NCBI GenBank assembly: GCA_022925895.1 | Contig: JAKSYS010000062.1 | Coordinates: 62,001 to 126,000 of the forward strand | Origin: Fragilaria crotonensis | Lineage: Eukaryota; Bacillariophyta; Fragilariophyceae; Fragilariales; Fragilariaceae | Direction of reading: 5' to 3' | Length of the DNA stretch: 64,000 nucleotides | Shown here: positions 21,744 to 33,828 of the stretch, in pieces | How the letters are laid out: each line of letters begins with the position of its first letter | Numbering within the stretch: the first letter of the stretch is position 1 | Position numbers and translations under genes: made by a program | The notes under the pieces: model-generated | The model's database searches: none | What the model saw: the letters and a program-made list of their open reading frames with translations, nothing else | What the model was told of the DNA's origin: nothing

Positions 21744-23209
21744 ATGACAAAGGTTCAACCAACGGGAGTTCCGGATACATTCCGTGCAGCAAGTGATAGC
21801 GACATTGAGGATGTGATTCAAGGCATGAAGTACGCCTCATTGGCAATTACTGACGATAAGGAAGGAACTCTCAAGAACATTGGCAAGCTTAATCCATGGC
21901 AGGTTCAAGCGTTGAAGATCATTACTGGTAGTGAGGAGGAAGCTCACAAACCTCTCACGTACTTGTTGAAGCAGCATTTGAATTTACAATGCGATACCAT
22001 TATTGATATCACTGGACTTACAAAGGGAGGTCACTTTTTGGACACTCAGGGATACATTGCGCACAATGACGAAGTCATTGTTCTCTCATTTCGTTGCACG
22101 ACATCCATCTTTGGTAAGTCGTAGTAGTGGGATGTTCGTTGCAATATTGAGCATACTTCAATAATAAACTAACACTCTGAAATTCACAAAGATTGGCTCA
22201 CCAATCTCAATTCCACTAGTAGCGAATGGGAAATTGAAGAAGATGTGGCACAAGGTTTTTCTGGCTTTGCCTCTGGTTTGGAGGGATTGTGTTGCAACGG
22301 TGCTCCCAAACCACGTGTTCACACTGGGTTTTACAACAACTTTTTGGCCACCGTGCCATTGATGAAGCAATACATTGATCCACTCCTCCAGCCAGATCAG
22401 CCGGCACGAAAGTTATATGTCGTGGGTCATTCGCTCGGTGCCGGCATTGCGACATTGGCAGCATGTTACTTTTTGCTCGAATATGATTGGAATACTTTGC
22501 CACAAACCTTGGTGGGCGTGACTGCCGGCAGTCCCAGGTCCTGTTTGAGTCAAATGAAGGAAGTGGTCGATGGCGAATTGGAGAAAAAGTCTGGCAAGAC
22601 CAAAATGCTTCGTGTCGTTCGCAACAAGGATGTCGTGGCGACTGTCCCACCAGCTATTTTAGGATTCCATCATTTGGGTCGTTTGGTGTACATTGCCGAA
22701 GATGGATCAATTCATTTTGATTCCGATTCACCAGAACAATCGGCCGATGTCGATCGTGTCAAGGAATCTGCCGCCAAATATGTTCCTCGTGGTAGTACGG
22801 GTGATGGTACAAAATCGACTGGAGATGCGGACCAGAATGAAGATGGACAATTATCAAAGTATGAAAAGAAAGTGAACCGAATCCCCAAGGCATTCCGTGA
22901 TCACATGCCTGATTTCTACTTGACACCGATGAAGCATTATCGAGAGAATTTGTTCCCAAAAGAGAAAGTGGTACGTTTTCATTCTGACTGTTTTTCTTTT
23001 CTTTGTTGTTGTTGTTGATATTCGTACCCTTTCCAACACATTTGACATCCATTCGTTAACTACTACTCTTTCCAAAAATAACAAAACAGGAAGAAAAAGT
23101 TGCAAAAGAATCTGCTCCAGAAACAATCAAGACGGAAAAGAAGAAGGGTGGTGTCAAGAAGCTATTCCGCGTATTCAGCAAGAAAGACAAGACACTGCAC
23201 TTCGTATGA
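21744..23209 (+). CDS. Class 3 lipase (alpha/beta hydrolase)
   Basis: Three exons: 21744-22113, 22192-22970 and 23090-23209, with introns of 78 and 119 bp (GTAAGT...AAAG and GTACGT...ACAG) that keep frame. The nucleophile elbow is GHSLGAG in exon 2, preceded by VHTGFYNNF, as in class 3 lipases; a catalytic Asp and His are expected downstream, for example around VVATVPP and the HHLGRLVY stretch. There is no signal peptide or membrane segment, so it is probably intracellular and acts on acylglycerols or other lipids. The C-terminus is Lys-rich (KKGGVKKLFRVFSKKDK), which may help membrane contact. The start has a CACC context. The TIR element lies just upstream. Confidence 0.9.
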
Positions 23210-23455
23210 ACTTAGGAGGAAAGAAGGAGGAGTAATTGTTTGACATGACTCATGTGTGTGTGAGAGATCGCCTCTGGCCCTGCTCTGCCCTGCCCAGGAG
23301 GAGGTATTATATAAAATGATATTTTATAAGTTTCGTATCGTAAACGTAGAATACAAGGAATTAAACGCAAGAGCATATAATAATACACATTACGATACCT
23401 TTTCTGCATGCTCCCGATAGATTGTACAAACATTTCTATGCTATATCATATAAAA

Positions 23456-24934
23456 TTACAATAATTCAACACTTGTCATCGTCGTCGTCGTCGTCGCAGC
23501 TGGTGTGTAGGCGGCTGTTGACTCCGATGAACGACAACATATTCTGCTGCAGGTTGGTCGACACGTTTTGCATCGTTGCAGGAACAACAACACCGATAGT
23601 AGTAGTAATGCTAATGACATGCCTGTTAACCAACCCATGTAATAATCTTCCAACGTTTGACAATCCGACGACGACGACGATGAATAATTGTTGTTGGGAA
23701 TTGGAATTGCTGCAGTAGTATTCGAATCATTCACATGATCGTCATCATCTGTAAAACATGAAGCTGCAACTTGGAACGAAGCAAGCTGTTGTTCGATATG
23801 AGTTTTGAATTCCTCATGATTTTGAAATACCCGTAACGGGTACTTTTCCAAAATGCCCGATGTATTTGTGATTCCAGTTGGATCCTTTTCATTACCGTCA
23901 TTGTAATAGGTTGGATAGAGCAAATCGACTGTAATGGTTCCAGTGTTGGAATCTTGATGAAAATGCATGGCGGTGGATGGTGGTGTCGGACTGTGCAGTC
24001 CATACCACGGTAAGGACCATTCGACATTCAGGACCGTTTGCAAGGCATTCAAATCGGTATCATGACCAAAGACAAACATGACATTTGTGACATTATTTTG
24101 ATCATGCTGATCATGTTGTTGTTTCAATTGTTTGTGAATAAATTTGGCCATGATTGATCCCTGTCGGGCAGCATTGGATTGAAAAGCATCTTGAATGGTG
24201 CGATGCCATGCAATCCACGGTACCAGAGTGGATATTTGTGACATGGTGGCATTGGGTAGAAAGTCAATCGAACTGGCACGACTGTACAACAACATTTGGG
24301 CCAAAAGTTTAACCAGATTGACTGGTCCCTCGAGTTGTTGCTTGTTGTTGTTGATGCGAATTGTCGATGTTGCATTGTCTGGAAATGGTTGTTTGAACTG
24401 TACCAAGGTGTCCATGATCAAGAGTGCGTCTTTCAGAGTTGTCGGTGGTGGTATAGTATCAAGTCGTTTCTGTAGTTGCAATGGAATCATGGATTGATTG
24501 ACGGCAGGACAATTGGAGGTAACGGGTGGTGGTCGAAACAGAGTTGGATCCAATTCGATACAATTGATATCAATCCCAAGTGATCGTAAGGCATCACTAA
24601 AGGCCAAGGCACTGTCGACATCTCGTTGACTGGTATCTGCAAGGATTCGAATCTTGACTGATGAAGTATCGGTGGTGGTAGTTGTTGATGTATCATCATA
24701 AGTGTTGACTAGCAACGACAGTTGCGGGTTTTGGGTTGCCAACCACATGACTGTACGTTCCAAGACGTGCAATCCTTGTTCGGTACACCATTCGGTAGCA
24801 ACATTCCAAGCTGGTGGACTTTGGTTCCAATACACAGACACATCCAATGGACCTCTATTGTCGTAAAGATCAACATACGATGGAGTGGATCGAAGACAAT
24901 GACGAAAGATGAAAATGTGCTGTTCCGACGGCAT
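23456..24934 (-). CDS. Histidine-acid-phosphatase-like membrane protein
   Basis: Single exon of 492 codons with ATG at 24934. Near the N-terminus is IFIFRHCLRSTP, matching the RHGxRxP phosphohistidine motif except that Gly is Cys. Near residue 290 is VFGHDTDLNALQ, matching the distal HD motif (His and the proton donor). The C-terminus has one hydrophobic segment (YYMGWLTGMSLALLLLSVLL) followed by a Cys-rich short tail, so it looks like a type I-like anchored enzyme, yet no clear N-terminal signal peptide is present in this start. Branch-2 histidine phosphatases include acid phosphatases and phytases. The Gly-to-Cys change leaves activity uncertain. Confidence 0.8.
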   Translation of the reverse strand: MPSEQHIFIFRHCLRSTPSYVDLYDNRGPLDVSVYWNQSPPAWNVATEWCTEQGLHVLERTVMWLATQNPQLSLLVNTYDDTSTTTTTDTSSVKIRILADTSQRDVDSALAFSDALRSLGIDINCIELDPTLFRPPPVTSNCPAVNQSMIPLQLQKRLDTIPPPTTLKDALLIMDTLVQFKQPFPDNATSTIRINNNKQQLEGPVNLVKLLAQMLLYSRASSIDFLPNATMSQISTLVPWIAWHRTIQDAFQSNAARQGSIMAKFIHKQLKQQHDQHDQNNVTNVMFVFGHDTDLNALQTVLNVEWSLPWYGLHSPTPPSTAMHFHQDSNTGTITVDLLYPTYYNDGNEKDPTGITNTSGILEKYPLRVFQNHEEFKTHIEQQLASFQVAASCFTDDDDHVNDSNTTAAIPIPNNNYSSSSSSDCQTLEDYYMGWLTGMSLALLLLSVLLFLQRCKTCRPTCSRICCRSSESTAAYTPAATTTTTMTSVELL

Positions 24935-25571
24935 GACGCGTTATGCGTTATGTGAGTTGCCGTTTGCTGTTTGTGATTGGTGGCTTTTTTCGTTTGGATT
25001 TTGCAATTCTCACAGTACTGGTACCGTATACAGCTGACAGTATTCCGAAAATCACCTGTATACTTGTTGTTGAAGTCCCGGTACAATCACATCGTATCCC
25101 GGATCACGGTAGGAATACTGCCGTTGACTTTCCAGAAGTCCAGTATGATATGGTAGACTCAACCACGCACAACTGTGAACGCACTCTCATCACAAATAAA
25201 TATGGTGCTCTGAAGTACATCTCACGCCACTCAACACCACAATACCACATTCCAGGAGAATATCAAATACACAACGTTGAACCATTGATCTACTTGCGTA
25301 CCTGCGTACCTGGATTCGTCTATTAGAAAGGAAGGAAGCTAGCAAGCTGAAGAGGGGAGTATTCGTATCTACCGCCAATACTCCGAATACAATTTCTGGA
25401 CTTGCAATATACCGTTCTCTTCCGAAGCTTCGATCCAACACCCAGATACTGTATCTGATCGTGGAAGCAACTTCTCCGTACTGAGTACCAGGTACAGATA
25501 CTGTACTAGCCCACTTGAGACTCGAGACTACCAAGACAACAATCATCGACTACTCAATAATCACAATCATC
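24935..25571. other. Divergent promoter region between phosphatase and transporter genes
   Basis: The two genes point away from each other, so this 640-bp stretch must hold both promoters. GTAC-containing palindromes occur near 25020 and 25490. No further gene seen. Confidence 0.5.
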
Positions 25572-27641
25572 ATGAATACGAATGTATCTGGAAAAGCACG
25601 GTCAAAGGCCAAGGCGAATGCAAGGACAAATACAAGGAATGTGGACAAGTCACCCTTTTTTGCTCCATCCACTCCTCGAGTGATTGCAATTAGTACCAGT
25701 GTTACTGAAACACCCGGTGGATCGAAACACACCAGATCAATTTCAATCAAGGATACCGTGAAGGAAAACAAATCATCGATTGTTGGTGCAACTGCCAATT
25801 TGATCAATGCCATTGTGGGATCAGGTATTGTCGGTATACCATTTGCCATTCAACAGGCTGGACTTGCCACTGGAATTATTTTAGTTTGTCTCTGTGCCTT
25901 CTTGACGGACAAATCATTACGATTGTTGGTCGAAACTGCGAAACATGCCAACGCTCCGTCCTACGAAACAACCATGGAAGCAGCATTTGGAAAAATGGGA
26001 TTCCTATTCGTTTGCATCAACATGTTCATCATGTCCTACGGAGCCATGTTGTCCTATCTCATGATTGTCAAGGATACACTGCCGTTTGTTTTGGGAGTTA
26101 CGGATTTGGGGATGCGACGGGCACTCTTGTTTGTCATTGCCATTAGTGTCATGCTACCCCTCAGTGCACAACGAGATATGGCCAATCTTGCCAAAACAAG
26201 TCGCATATCCGTATGTTTGGACATTTGTATGGTCGCACTGGTTGCCTACATGGCACCCATTGCAGAATCATTACAATCCCACGGTGGATGGTGGAATATA
26301 CTGCAATCATCGACACTTCGACTCGATACAGTCTTTGTCGGACTCGGAGTCTTGAGTTTTGCTTTTGTCTGTCAACATTCCGCATTCATCATTGCCGGTT
26401 CGTTAGAACGACCCACACAACTCCGTTGGTCCACTGTCACATTCCGAGCACTATGGCTGTGTGCCGTCCTGGCCAATATCTGTGGCGTTTCCGGATACAT
26501 TGGATTCATGGAAACGACTCAAGGAAATATCCTCAACAACCTCCCCAAGGATGGTGTTCTCCCTTCTCTCGCTCGTGGACTCCTGGGTGTCACCATGTTG
26601 TTTGTATTTCCCATGGAACTCTTTGTTGCACGACACGTTTGCGTCGTGACATTCTTTCAGGGTCGTCGTGCTCATGAGGGTGATGATGCTACCATTTTGA
26701 ATCGACGTGATCGACGGATTTCACTCACAGTCGCATTGTTCATACTGGCCATGATTCCTGCACTCTTGTTTGAAAATGTTGGTAATGTCTTGTCCGTGAC
26801 TGGTGCCATTGGTGGATCGTGTCTTTCGTATATTGGACCGGGTGCTGTCTATCTTGGTGTTCATGGAGCCGAATTTGTGAAATTGAGTCAATCGTTTTGG
26901 AAGAACATGACTTGTACAAAAGTATCCAAAAGTGTAACGACTACTACAACATCAAAATACACGGATCATGAACGACAACCACTTCGAAGTTCAGAAAACA
27001 CGTCCGACGTGGAACAACACACGACTGCGACAACGGCGACGAACACAACTCCCGTGGACTATCCAGAAGACTCTTATCTCATTCAATGTGGAAAGGCCAT
27101 TCTTTGGTATGTATTGGGCATGCCCATCTGGTACGCAGTAGCCCAAGTTGGGGCCAAGGGCTTTGGTGCCTACAACGTCGATCTCATGGCCAAATCCCCT
27201 CATCCGTCACGGTTGGGACATGTCAAGCAGTATCACCAACAACAACATCGTCATTCTCAGAAGAATAGTATTCCTTCAACATCAACTACGAGACCATTGG
27301 TTCGTACTGGATCTGCAAATGATATGACATTGTATCAAAATACTAGCAGTGCTGCTGTTGGACCTCACATTTCCATCATTTTACCACCCACCAAACCATT
27401 GGCTGGTTTTCCAAATCCAACGTCGACAACCCGAAAGTTATCGCAAAAAGAATCGCAACAACAGCAACAACGGCAGCAGCAGCAGCAACAACCGGAGGAG
27501 GAGGAAGAAGAAGATGATCCTCAATTGACACCACGTATCATGGATTTTGTCGTTGCCGTCGGATTTTGTTTGTTTGGAGTTGTGGCATTATGTGCAGGAT
27601 TACTTTCCATTTTTGTGGCGGAAACGACTCGTCGTCGATGA
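25572..27641 (+). CDS. Amino-acid transporter, SLC38/AAAP family
   Basis: Single exon, ATG at 25572 (MNTNVSGKARSK), ~689 residues. After a hydrophilic N-terminus comes the family signature SIVGATANLINAIVGSGIVG, then roughly ten to eleven membrane segments up to about residue 440, including a GIPFAIQQAG stretch and FPMELFVARH. This layout is that of vertebrate SNAT/SLC38-type sodium- or proton-coupled neutral amino-acid transporters. A long Thr/Gln-rich hydrophilic region with a poly-Gln/Glu run (near 27460-27520) precedes a final membrane segment (VVAVGFCLFGVVALCAG), an unusual extra piece. Start codon lies in an A-rich context. Confidence 0.92.
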   Translation: MNTNVSGKARSKAKANARTNTRNVDKSPFFAPSTPRVIAISTSVTETPGGSKHTRSISIKDTVKENKSSIVGATANLINAIVGSGIVGIPFAIQQAGLATGIILVCLCAFLTDKSLRLLVETAKHANAPSYETTMEAAFGKMGFLFVCINMFIMSYGAMLSYLMIVKDTLPFVLGVTDLGMRRALLFVIAISVMLPLSAQRDMANLAKTSRISVCLDICMVALVAYMAPIAESLQSHGGWWNILQSSTLRLDTVFVGLGVLSFAFVCQHSAFIIAGSLERPTQLRWSTVTFRALWLCAVLANICGVSGYIGFMETTQGNILNNLPKDGVLPSLARGLLGVTMLFVFPMELFVARHVCVVTFFQGRRAHEGDDATILNRRDRRISLTVALFILAMIPALLFENVGNVLSVTGAIGGSCLSYIGPGAVYLGVHGAEFVKLSQSFWKNMTCTKVSKSVTTTTTSKYTDHERQPLRSSENTSDVEQHTTATTATNTTPVDYPEDSYLIQCGKAILWYVLGMPIWYAVAQVGAKGFGAYNVDLMAKSPHPSRLGHVKQYHQQQHRHSQKNSIPSTSTTRPLVRTGSANDMTLYQNTSSAAVGPHISIILPPTKPLAGFPNPTSTTRKLSQKESQQQQQRQQQQQQPEEEEEEDDPQLTPRIMDFVVAVGFCLFGVVALCAGLLSIFVAETTRRR

Positions 27642-28176
27642 AGATGCATGATGACCAACCATGATGATGATGATAACTATGGATACATTTACGAGAACGA
27701 ATGATACGCATAGTATGAGTTGTTGTTGTCGTATTATGGTAGTGTTCAGCACCACACTCCAAGCTGCTGCGGTAGAAGCTGTAGTTTAGTTACTCGAGTA
27801 CATGATAATTCGATGCTTGCTATAAAGCGTGTTGCTCCCAATTTCACATCCCTCTTGGTCGACACTACTCGAAGGACATTCTCACACGAATCTACGCTCT
27901 CTATCGTTGGCGGGAAGCACGTGCATCCCATGAATCTAGAGATGGTTTCTTATTCGCGACCAGACAGGGAGCGACCGCCACATTCCTTTCACGACACTTG
28001 ATCTCGTCGTTGGCCACGTGCCTCATTATTTCTGCATACCGACACCCACTGTGATACTACAGTACACTAATGACGACTACTATAGTTAGGAGAGAAGAGT
28101 AGTACACGTGAAATACATGATTAAATGAAATGCAGTTTACATCAATGGCAAACGAGTTAGTATTCCTAGCCCGCAA
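27642..28176. other. Intergenic between convergent genes
   Basis: Holds an ATG-rich stretch after the transporter stop and the 3' side of the DOMON-cytochrome gene. No gene recognised. Confidence 0.5.
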
Positions 28177-29494
28177 TTACTTCTTTGCCTGTTTTTGAAC
28201 CAGGACGGTCTGAACGACAACGAGGATGACAATGACGGTACAGATTCCAATCACAACTCCCCAAAAGGCAGGTGTTAGGTCATTGTCCTCTGGGAAACGT
28301 TCCAAATAGAGTCCAATACCATCCTGAACTTGCCACCAACTCATGGCCAAAAAGTCCAACACCCAAAAACTTGTGTCCATATTCCCAAATGATGCGAATA
28401 GTACTCTTTTCGGGAGTAACAACAGCATGGTTGTCCTTGTCGTCCACGTGACCTTCGGCCTCGTCATCAGCCTTGACGATTTCAGGTTCCTCCGTGTGTG
28501 GCAAATGAGGACGGAAGATACCATTCAGAGCTTGGAGCAAGGTAATGATAAAAATGAGCAATCCCACCGTGTGGTGTGGGTCTTCTGAGAAATGAACCGC
28601 ATCGGGTTCCTTGTTGAAAATGTAGACGGCAATGGAGAAGGAGACAATGGTAAGGATTGCCGCGAGGGCGTTGAGTCCACGGTGAAGATCAAACCAAAGT
28701 GATTTGGGAAGACCAGTCATTTGCAATAATTTGCGGATGAGCGCCGAACCAATGGCCAATGGTACCAAAATGGCCCATGCCACGGCGGCCGTCACTCCGT
28801 GAGCAATCCACAAGGACTGATTGTTATCGCTGACTTCAATGGCGACCTCGCCTTGATTTTGAGAACTACCTTCATTCGTAACAACACCACCTTCCGTGAC
28901 GAGACATTGGTTCACTGTCAAGCCGAAACCTCCACGATTGGCATGAATGCCAATGGCGTTGGACGTGCCGTATGCCCAGACAAACCAAGTTTTCCCAGAC
29001 GACAAAATGCTGTTCTCGTTGTCTTCTACCAAAAGCTTGGTAAACGACAACGTCGTGCCGGCACTGGTCTGCTCAATCGTGGCATTCGTAAGGGTTTGTC
29101 TTGAGTCTTGCATGAGAATCACTCCCGCCTGTGATTCCGAGGTCATATCGTACTTTCCTGGATTCGTGAGACTATTGGCATCATTTGGCCAGCCAATCAC
29201 TGCCTGTGCACCAACCATGGTAGTACGTCCCGGTGCAAAGCCAAGAGACACCCATGCTTCTCCAGCGTAGATGAGTTCCGCAATCAAAGTGTTATCCACT
29301 GGATTAATAACAGCGTGAAGAATGAGATCACTGGAACCTTGAATCAATCGAACTGGATTGTCTCTCAAATTGGAGCAATCGACAATCGTTGTACTGTTGG
29401 ATGATGCTGCGCCAACTGAAGTGATGGAACGATCAGCAACTGACAATAGTACAAGTAGAAGAGGGAGGAATGAAAAACGACAAGGCGACACCAT
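28177..29494 (-). CDS. DOMON-cytochrome b561 protein (one-base shift near 28350)
   Basis: ATG at 29494 gives a signal peptide (MVSPCRFSFLPLLLVLL). Residues ~35-190 form a DOMON domain, with WVSLGFAPGRTTMVG and AVIGWPND. Then comes a cytochrome b561 core with four His positions in membrane segments (AHGV, LHRGLNALAA, HHTVGLL, GHKFLG). Such proteins carry electrons across membranes from ascorbate or NAD(P)H-linked donors. Near 28350 the frame slips one base at a run of five T; read with one fewer T it gives LLAMSWWQVQDGIGLY and a proper last helix ending at 28177, exactly as in the two paralogues. As assembled it ends early at 28280. Either assembly error or a very recent mutation. Confidence 0.88.
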
Positions 29495-32400
29495 GATTAA
29501 ACTTTCCTTCGGCAGATGTGTGTGTATGTATGATTGTAGTAGTTGGAATAATAATGTAAGTCCGACGTGTGCCTTTCTCCAAAATTGTGCGTTCCATCGG
29601 AGTGGAAGACTTCTCATTTGTTCTTTCGTAAACATCGGGCCTATGCAGTACCTGGTACCCATACTTATAGCATCCTACTCCTACGACTTTCATACATGGT
29701 ACATGTACCAGTACCTGGCTCTCGTACCAGGGGTACTGCGGTACTCGAGTACCACAGATTCTCAAGTACAGAAGTAGTGGCAGGTATCTTACGCAATTCA
29801 ATCGGTTCAAATCTCCGTTGGATGGCTCCCAAGGGCCGACGACGTTCGCACACGGTAATGCAATTCGTCGCATTGGAAAACGTACGACATACGACTGAAA
29901 GAACCACGCCACAAAAAGCAACGTCAGAGCCTATCAAACCAAAATGCACATAATCGGGACTCGATGTCGCTAACTGTGACACATATGCACGTGTGAAATA
30001 CGTGGTACCAGTATGCAGCGAGTGGTAAGTTCCTAGGATATGCGGAGAAGCGGACAAATTATGTAGGCCATTTGTTCGAATCCAAACCGTTGTTTACCGG
30101 AGCTGGATGATTACATGCACCGACATTCTCACCGGTTCACGACACTTTTCAATGGTGAAAAAAGCCTGCGAACTCCATTATCAAGTTCTGTTTTATGCAT
30201 ATATAGCAGTTACTCCGAGACAACTTTCGTACACTCTCCATGAATGCATTTGAGAAATTCCTGACTCATGAGCACATGACCCCATGTCTCGTGCGTCCAT
30301 GACTCCATGAGTCCTGCGCCGTCCGAACTAATTCGTGAGATGACATCGCTCTGCTCTAGAAAGAGGCCATATTTGGCACGATTGCCACAACAACTCCCAA
30401 ACGGCTCCATACACACATATCGCTTCCGTGTTTACCTACTGGTAGCTACATCCTCAACTCGCGATAATAGTTACCCAGTCAACTTAACGACATGATTGGA
30501 CATCAAAATTAGCTATATGGCCTTGGCGCTGCTTTTAATGAGGTCATCATGAGAACTGGACAACTTGGAAAGTATCAACGACACAGCCTTCCTAAAATGC
30601 GGATGGTATATCATACGATTGGTATCTTTTACCTGGTACTCCAAGTAGTACTTTCAGTAGAAGGTTAGAGTAAACTATGATACTCCCAGCCTCGCCTAAG
30701 AAATCACAAGTACCTGGTACAGTACCAGGTACCCGCGACTTGCCACAAATGTCTTCCCAAGCAATCCTGTGATCGTTGTGATGATGGTACTCGCATAAAC
30801 ATAGTACCTGGACAAGTAAAATTATTCGTTGTGTCGGGACACTTCATACACAACTTCTAACGGCACCAAATTGTAGATCTCATGAAAGGCTTTCTTTTCA
30901 GCTACTCAAAGCCGTGATACAATATCTATTGATGGAGTTATGAGTGGTCTAATTTTATTTTTCGAGATTTTTTTAAACATAGTACCTGGACTTTCAGTCA
31001 CTAGTGTGGCAAATTGAGTCCCTTTTGACAATGTCAAGTTGGAACAAGTTTTTTTTCACGTTACAAATATATCACAAGGGCCTATTCTACAGTTGTGCCA
31101 TCTTGAAATTTATGTATACAGCAATAAATACATTCGGATTGGCATTGAGATGGACAGCAGTAAAATTTCGAAGTTCGTAATGAAACTCTTGCTTTGTATG
31201 CGATTAAATTAGTAGCATGCAATTTTTTGTATGAAACATATGGAAAGTGCCGTAGGATTAAAATATTGCGACGTTGACGCACTTCAATGTTCAAAATTGA
31301 CTTTGACCATGTTGATTTTGCAGTGGCCGTCAGAAATGCAAAAGTAAGTTATGTGACTGCAAATTCGACCGGACATTAGAATACCGGCATACTAACAAGT
31401 ACTAACAGTGTCAAAGAACCACTACTGTCGTTCTTTGCATCTGTTGACATGATACAAAAATGTGCAATTAAATTACGAAGCAAAACTTTACATTCCCCAA
31501 AAAAATCCAAAATTTTAACTCGCCGCATCTTTTGAACTGTTCCACCTCACCACAAACAAGCTACAGTAACCCCATATGTTTGAGGGCATAGTACAATTCT
31601 CTAGTTACTGAAATGCACAATCTCCGTGCATGAATGTGGAGAAATGAGTGGTTTCAAAATCCGTCCAGCTACTCTCGTAATTTTGGTCGTCCAGATACTA
31701 TGTTTATGCGAGTACCTGTATCCCTCATCGATTTATTTTCTAGTAAAGGACAACATCTGTTATCATTGCTACCTGTAGATAATACCGGGTGTAGGCATGA
31801 TCTCGGAACAACGTGTATTGCACAATGCTTAGGCATTCCATACACGTAACACCAGCATAGCACCGGTACAGCTACTCTAGCTCCCGGGAGACGAGCATCA
31901 CACTACTACCAGTGATACTGACCATTTGGTCTCTGGAAACCTGGACCAATCAAGTCCGTTACGTTACTCCTAATATGTACACATAATTCATCGATTTTGA
32001 ACTTTAATTTGTTAAATGGTCAGTCTGGAAGTTAGTTCGGACATAACTCTATCAATTTATGAGCACTGATAGAGGCCTATACCATGAGTCACCCCACCAC
32101 ATGGTGACCACTATCATGGTGCATACTTCTATTGCTGTTTATGGAGTTGGCTGGTTGACCTTGGACTGAGCATTCACTAGTAGCTACTCTGTACTCTGTA
32201 CTAGTAACTACAGATCAAAACTTTAAAACTAAACCTAAATAATTTCTAAAAGGGAATGCAAACAACTGCAAAAATCCCCTTAAAAAATGGAATCATCATG
32301 GTTGGTATTGCTTTCTTGATATGATCAGTTTCCTTTTCTTAGAGTAGAAGATGCATGCATTCTTATCTCTAAGCATAATCTTCTCATCCAGCAATGAGGT

Positions 32401-33828
32401 GGTACAAAGCAATGGGCTGTTATAATTTGCCAAACAAATACTAAGCCTGGTACAAGAATTGTGACAACATGTATTGATATTTTGACATTTCATTGACTAT
32501 CAGTCTTTGTCTCAAACGATTGGTGGCATCATATGCCCATGACATTGAGCAGGGTTTACATCATCAACAAAACATCATGGTCACAAGTACTATAATGCCC
32601 ACAGTTCCTACTCATGGTTGTTGGATGCTAGCTTACTCTTGGAATTGGGAAACATATCACACATGGAATGTCTCCTAGAAGTCTCAAGATTTTCTTCTGG
32701 TGGTAAAAAAAGGAATGCACGGGTCCTTGTTCATTTCATATTGATTGTGTTCTCCTCGTCCCACTCATCAGCAGGCTCCAACATAATGTTGATGCTTGTG
32801 GTGTAAATGTGCTTTTGGCAATGAACACTGTCGGAGGTATTTTTGCATTGCTTGTCATCATTGCATTGATTGGTTCATCAACAGTTGGTGTCATTGTCTC
32901 AACAATACATCCAATTGCCTGTGACTGCAGGCTGCTGCTGGTTCAAAATGACAGTTAGTATGACCTCCCAAGGGCAGGTTGATTGAAATGAGTACTACAT
33001 CATCTCTTGCTAACATATGTTGTTGTTGATTATTGCAGAAATGGGGCAATCATACATGGACTCTGAACTCTGGACTCTGGACTACTACGGTAGTACTGGA
33101 GTGAGAGAACGTTTTGCGTGTACCTATACTGTAACCTCTGGTATTACAGTACAGTACTCCAATCTATAGGACATGGTCTACTACTTGTAGTAGTACGTAT
33201 CGTGTAGTGGCATACGTCCTCATTCCAGTTCTCCGAGTACTATCATACGTACGATGTACTGGATGATGCGTTGCGAAACATGAAGCATGGCGTGTGTTTT
33301 CAATTGTTATATCTGGACAACGGCCTGAAACTGGCAGTGGCTGCCAATGCGGTTTGGCCGTTATTAATTCCATACAAATAAGAAGAGTCTCCAAGTGCGC
33401 GACATTACCGTTGGTACAGTGCGCTGAAATGGGACTGGAGTATGAATACTGTACGAAGAGTCCTAACTGTTATACAGCAGCAAAATTAAAACACATACAT
33501 TATGCCGTAGCGTCATTGATTTTTTTATCCTTCTGCTTTTGCCCATCGCACTCGGCTCCTTTCTAGTTGTGTGTGGTTGAATGGAAGAGTTGATTGATTG
33601 TTGTTGTCTTTGGTTGTGTTGACATTTGGCAGTTCCTTGCGCGTGCCGTTGCAAGTTTATGTTACATTGTAGTGGAACTAGGATTGCATCTTCAATCTGG
33701 AATCTGCAATCAGATATCTGACGACGCAATTAGCATTGATTGGTTATTCTACGGGCAGTACCACGTCCTACGACCACGGACAACAGTCAACAGTCGACGG
33801 TTCTAACAACAGAAGTTAGATCACAACA
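29495..33828. other. Long intergenic region rich in GTAC palindromes
   Basis: 4.3 kb without a supported gene. It is notable for repeated short palindromic strings such as GTACCTGGTAC, AGTACCAGGTACC and GGTACCAG (29640-29760, 30630-30735, 30800, 30980, 31710). The stretch around 32690-32960 has more even base use and might be a worn mobile-element piece, but no family can be named. Confidence 0.5.

Noticed and set aside
29800-30100. tRNA-like GTTCGAATCC/GTTCAAATC strings
   Set aside because: No acceptor stem or anticodon arm can be drawn around them.
32290-32990. Possible small transposon or gene with more even base use
   Set aside because: No inverted ends, duplication or protein motif could be found by eye.
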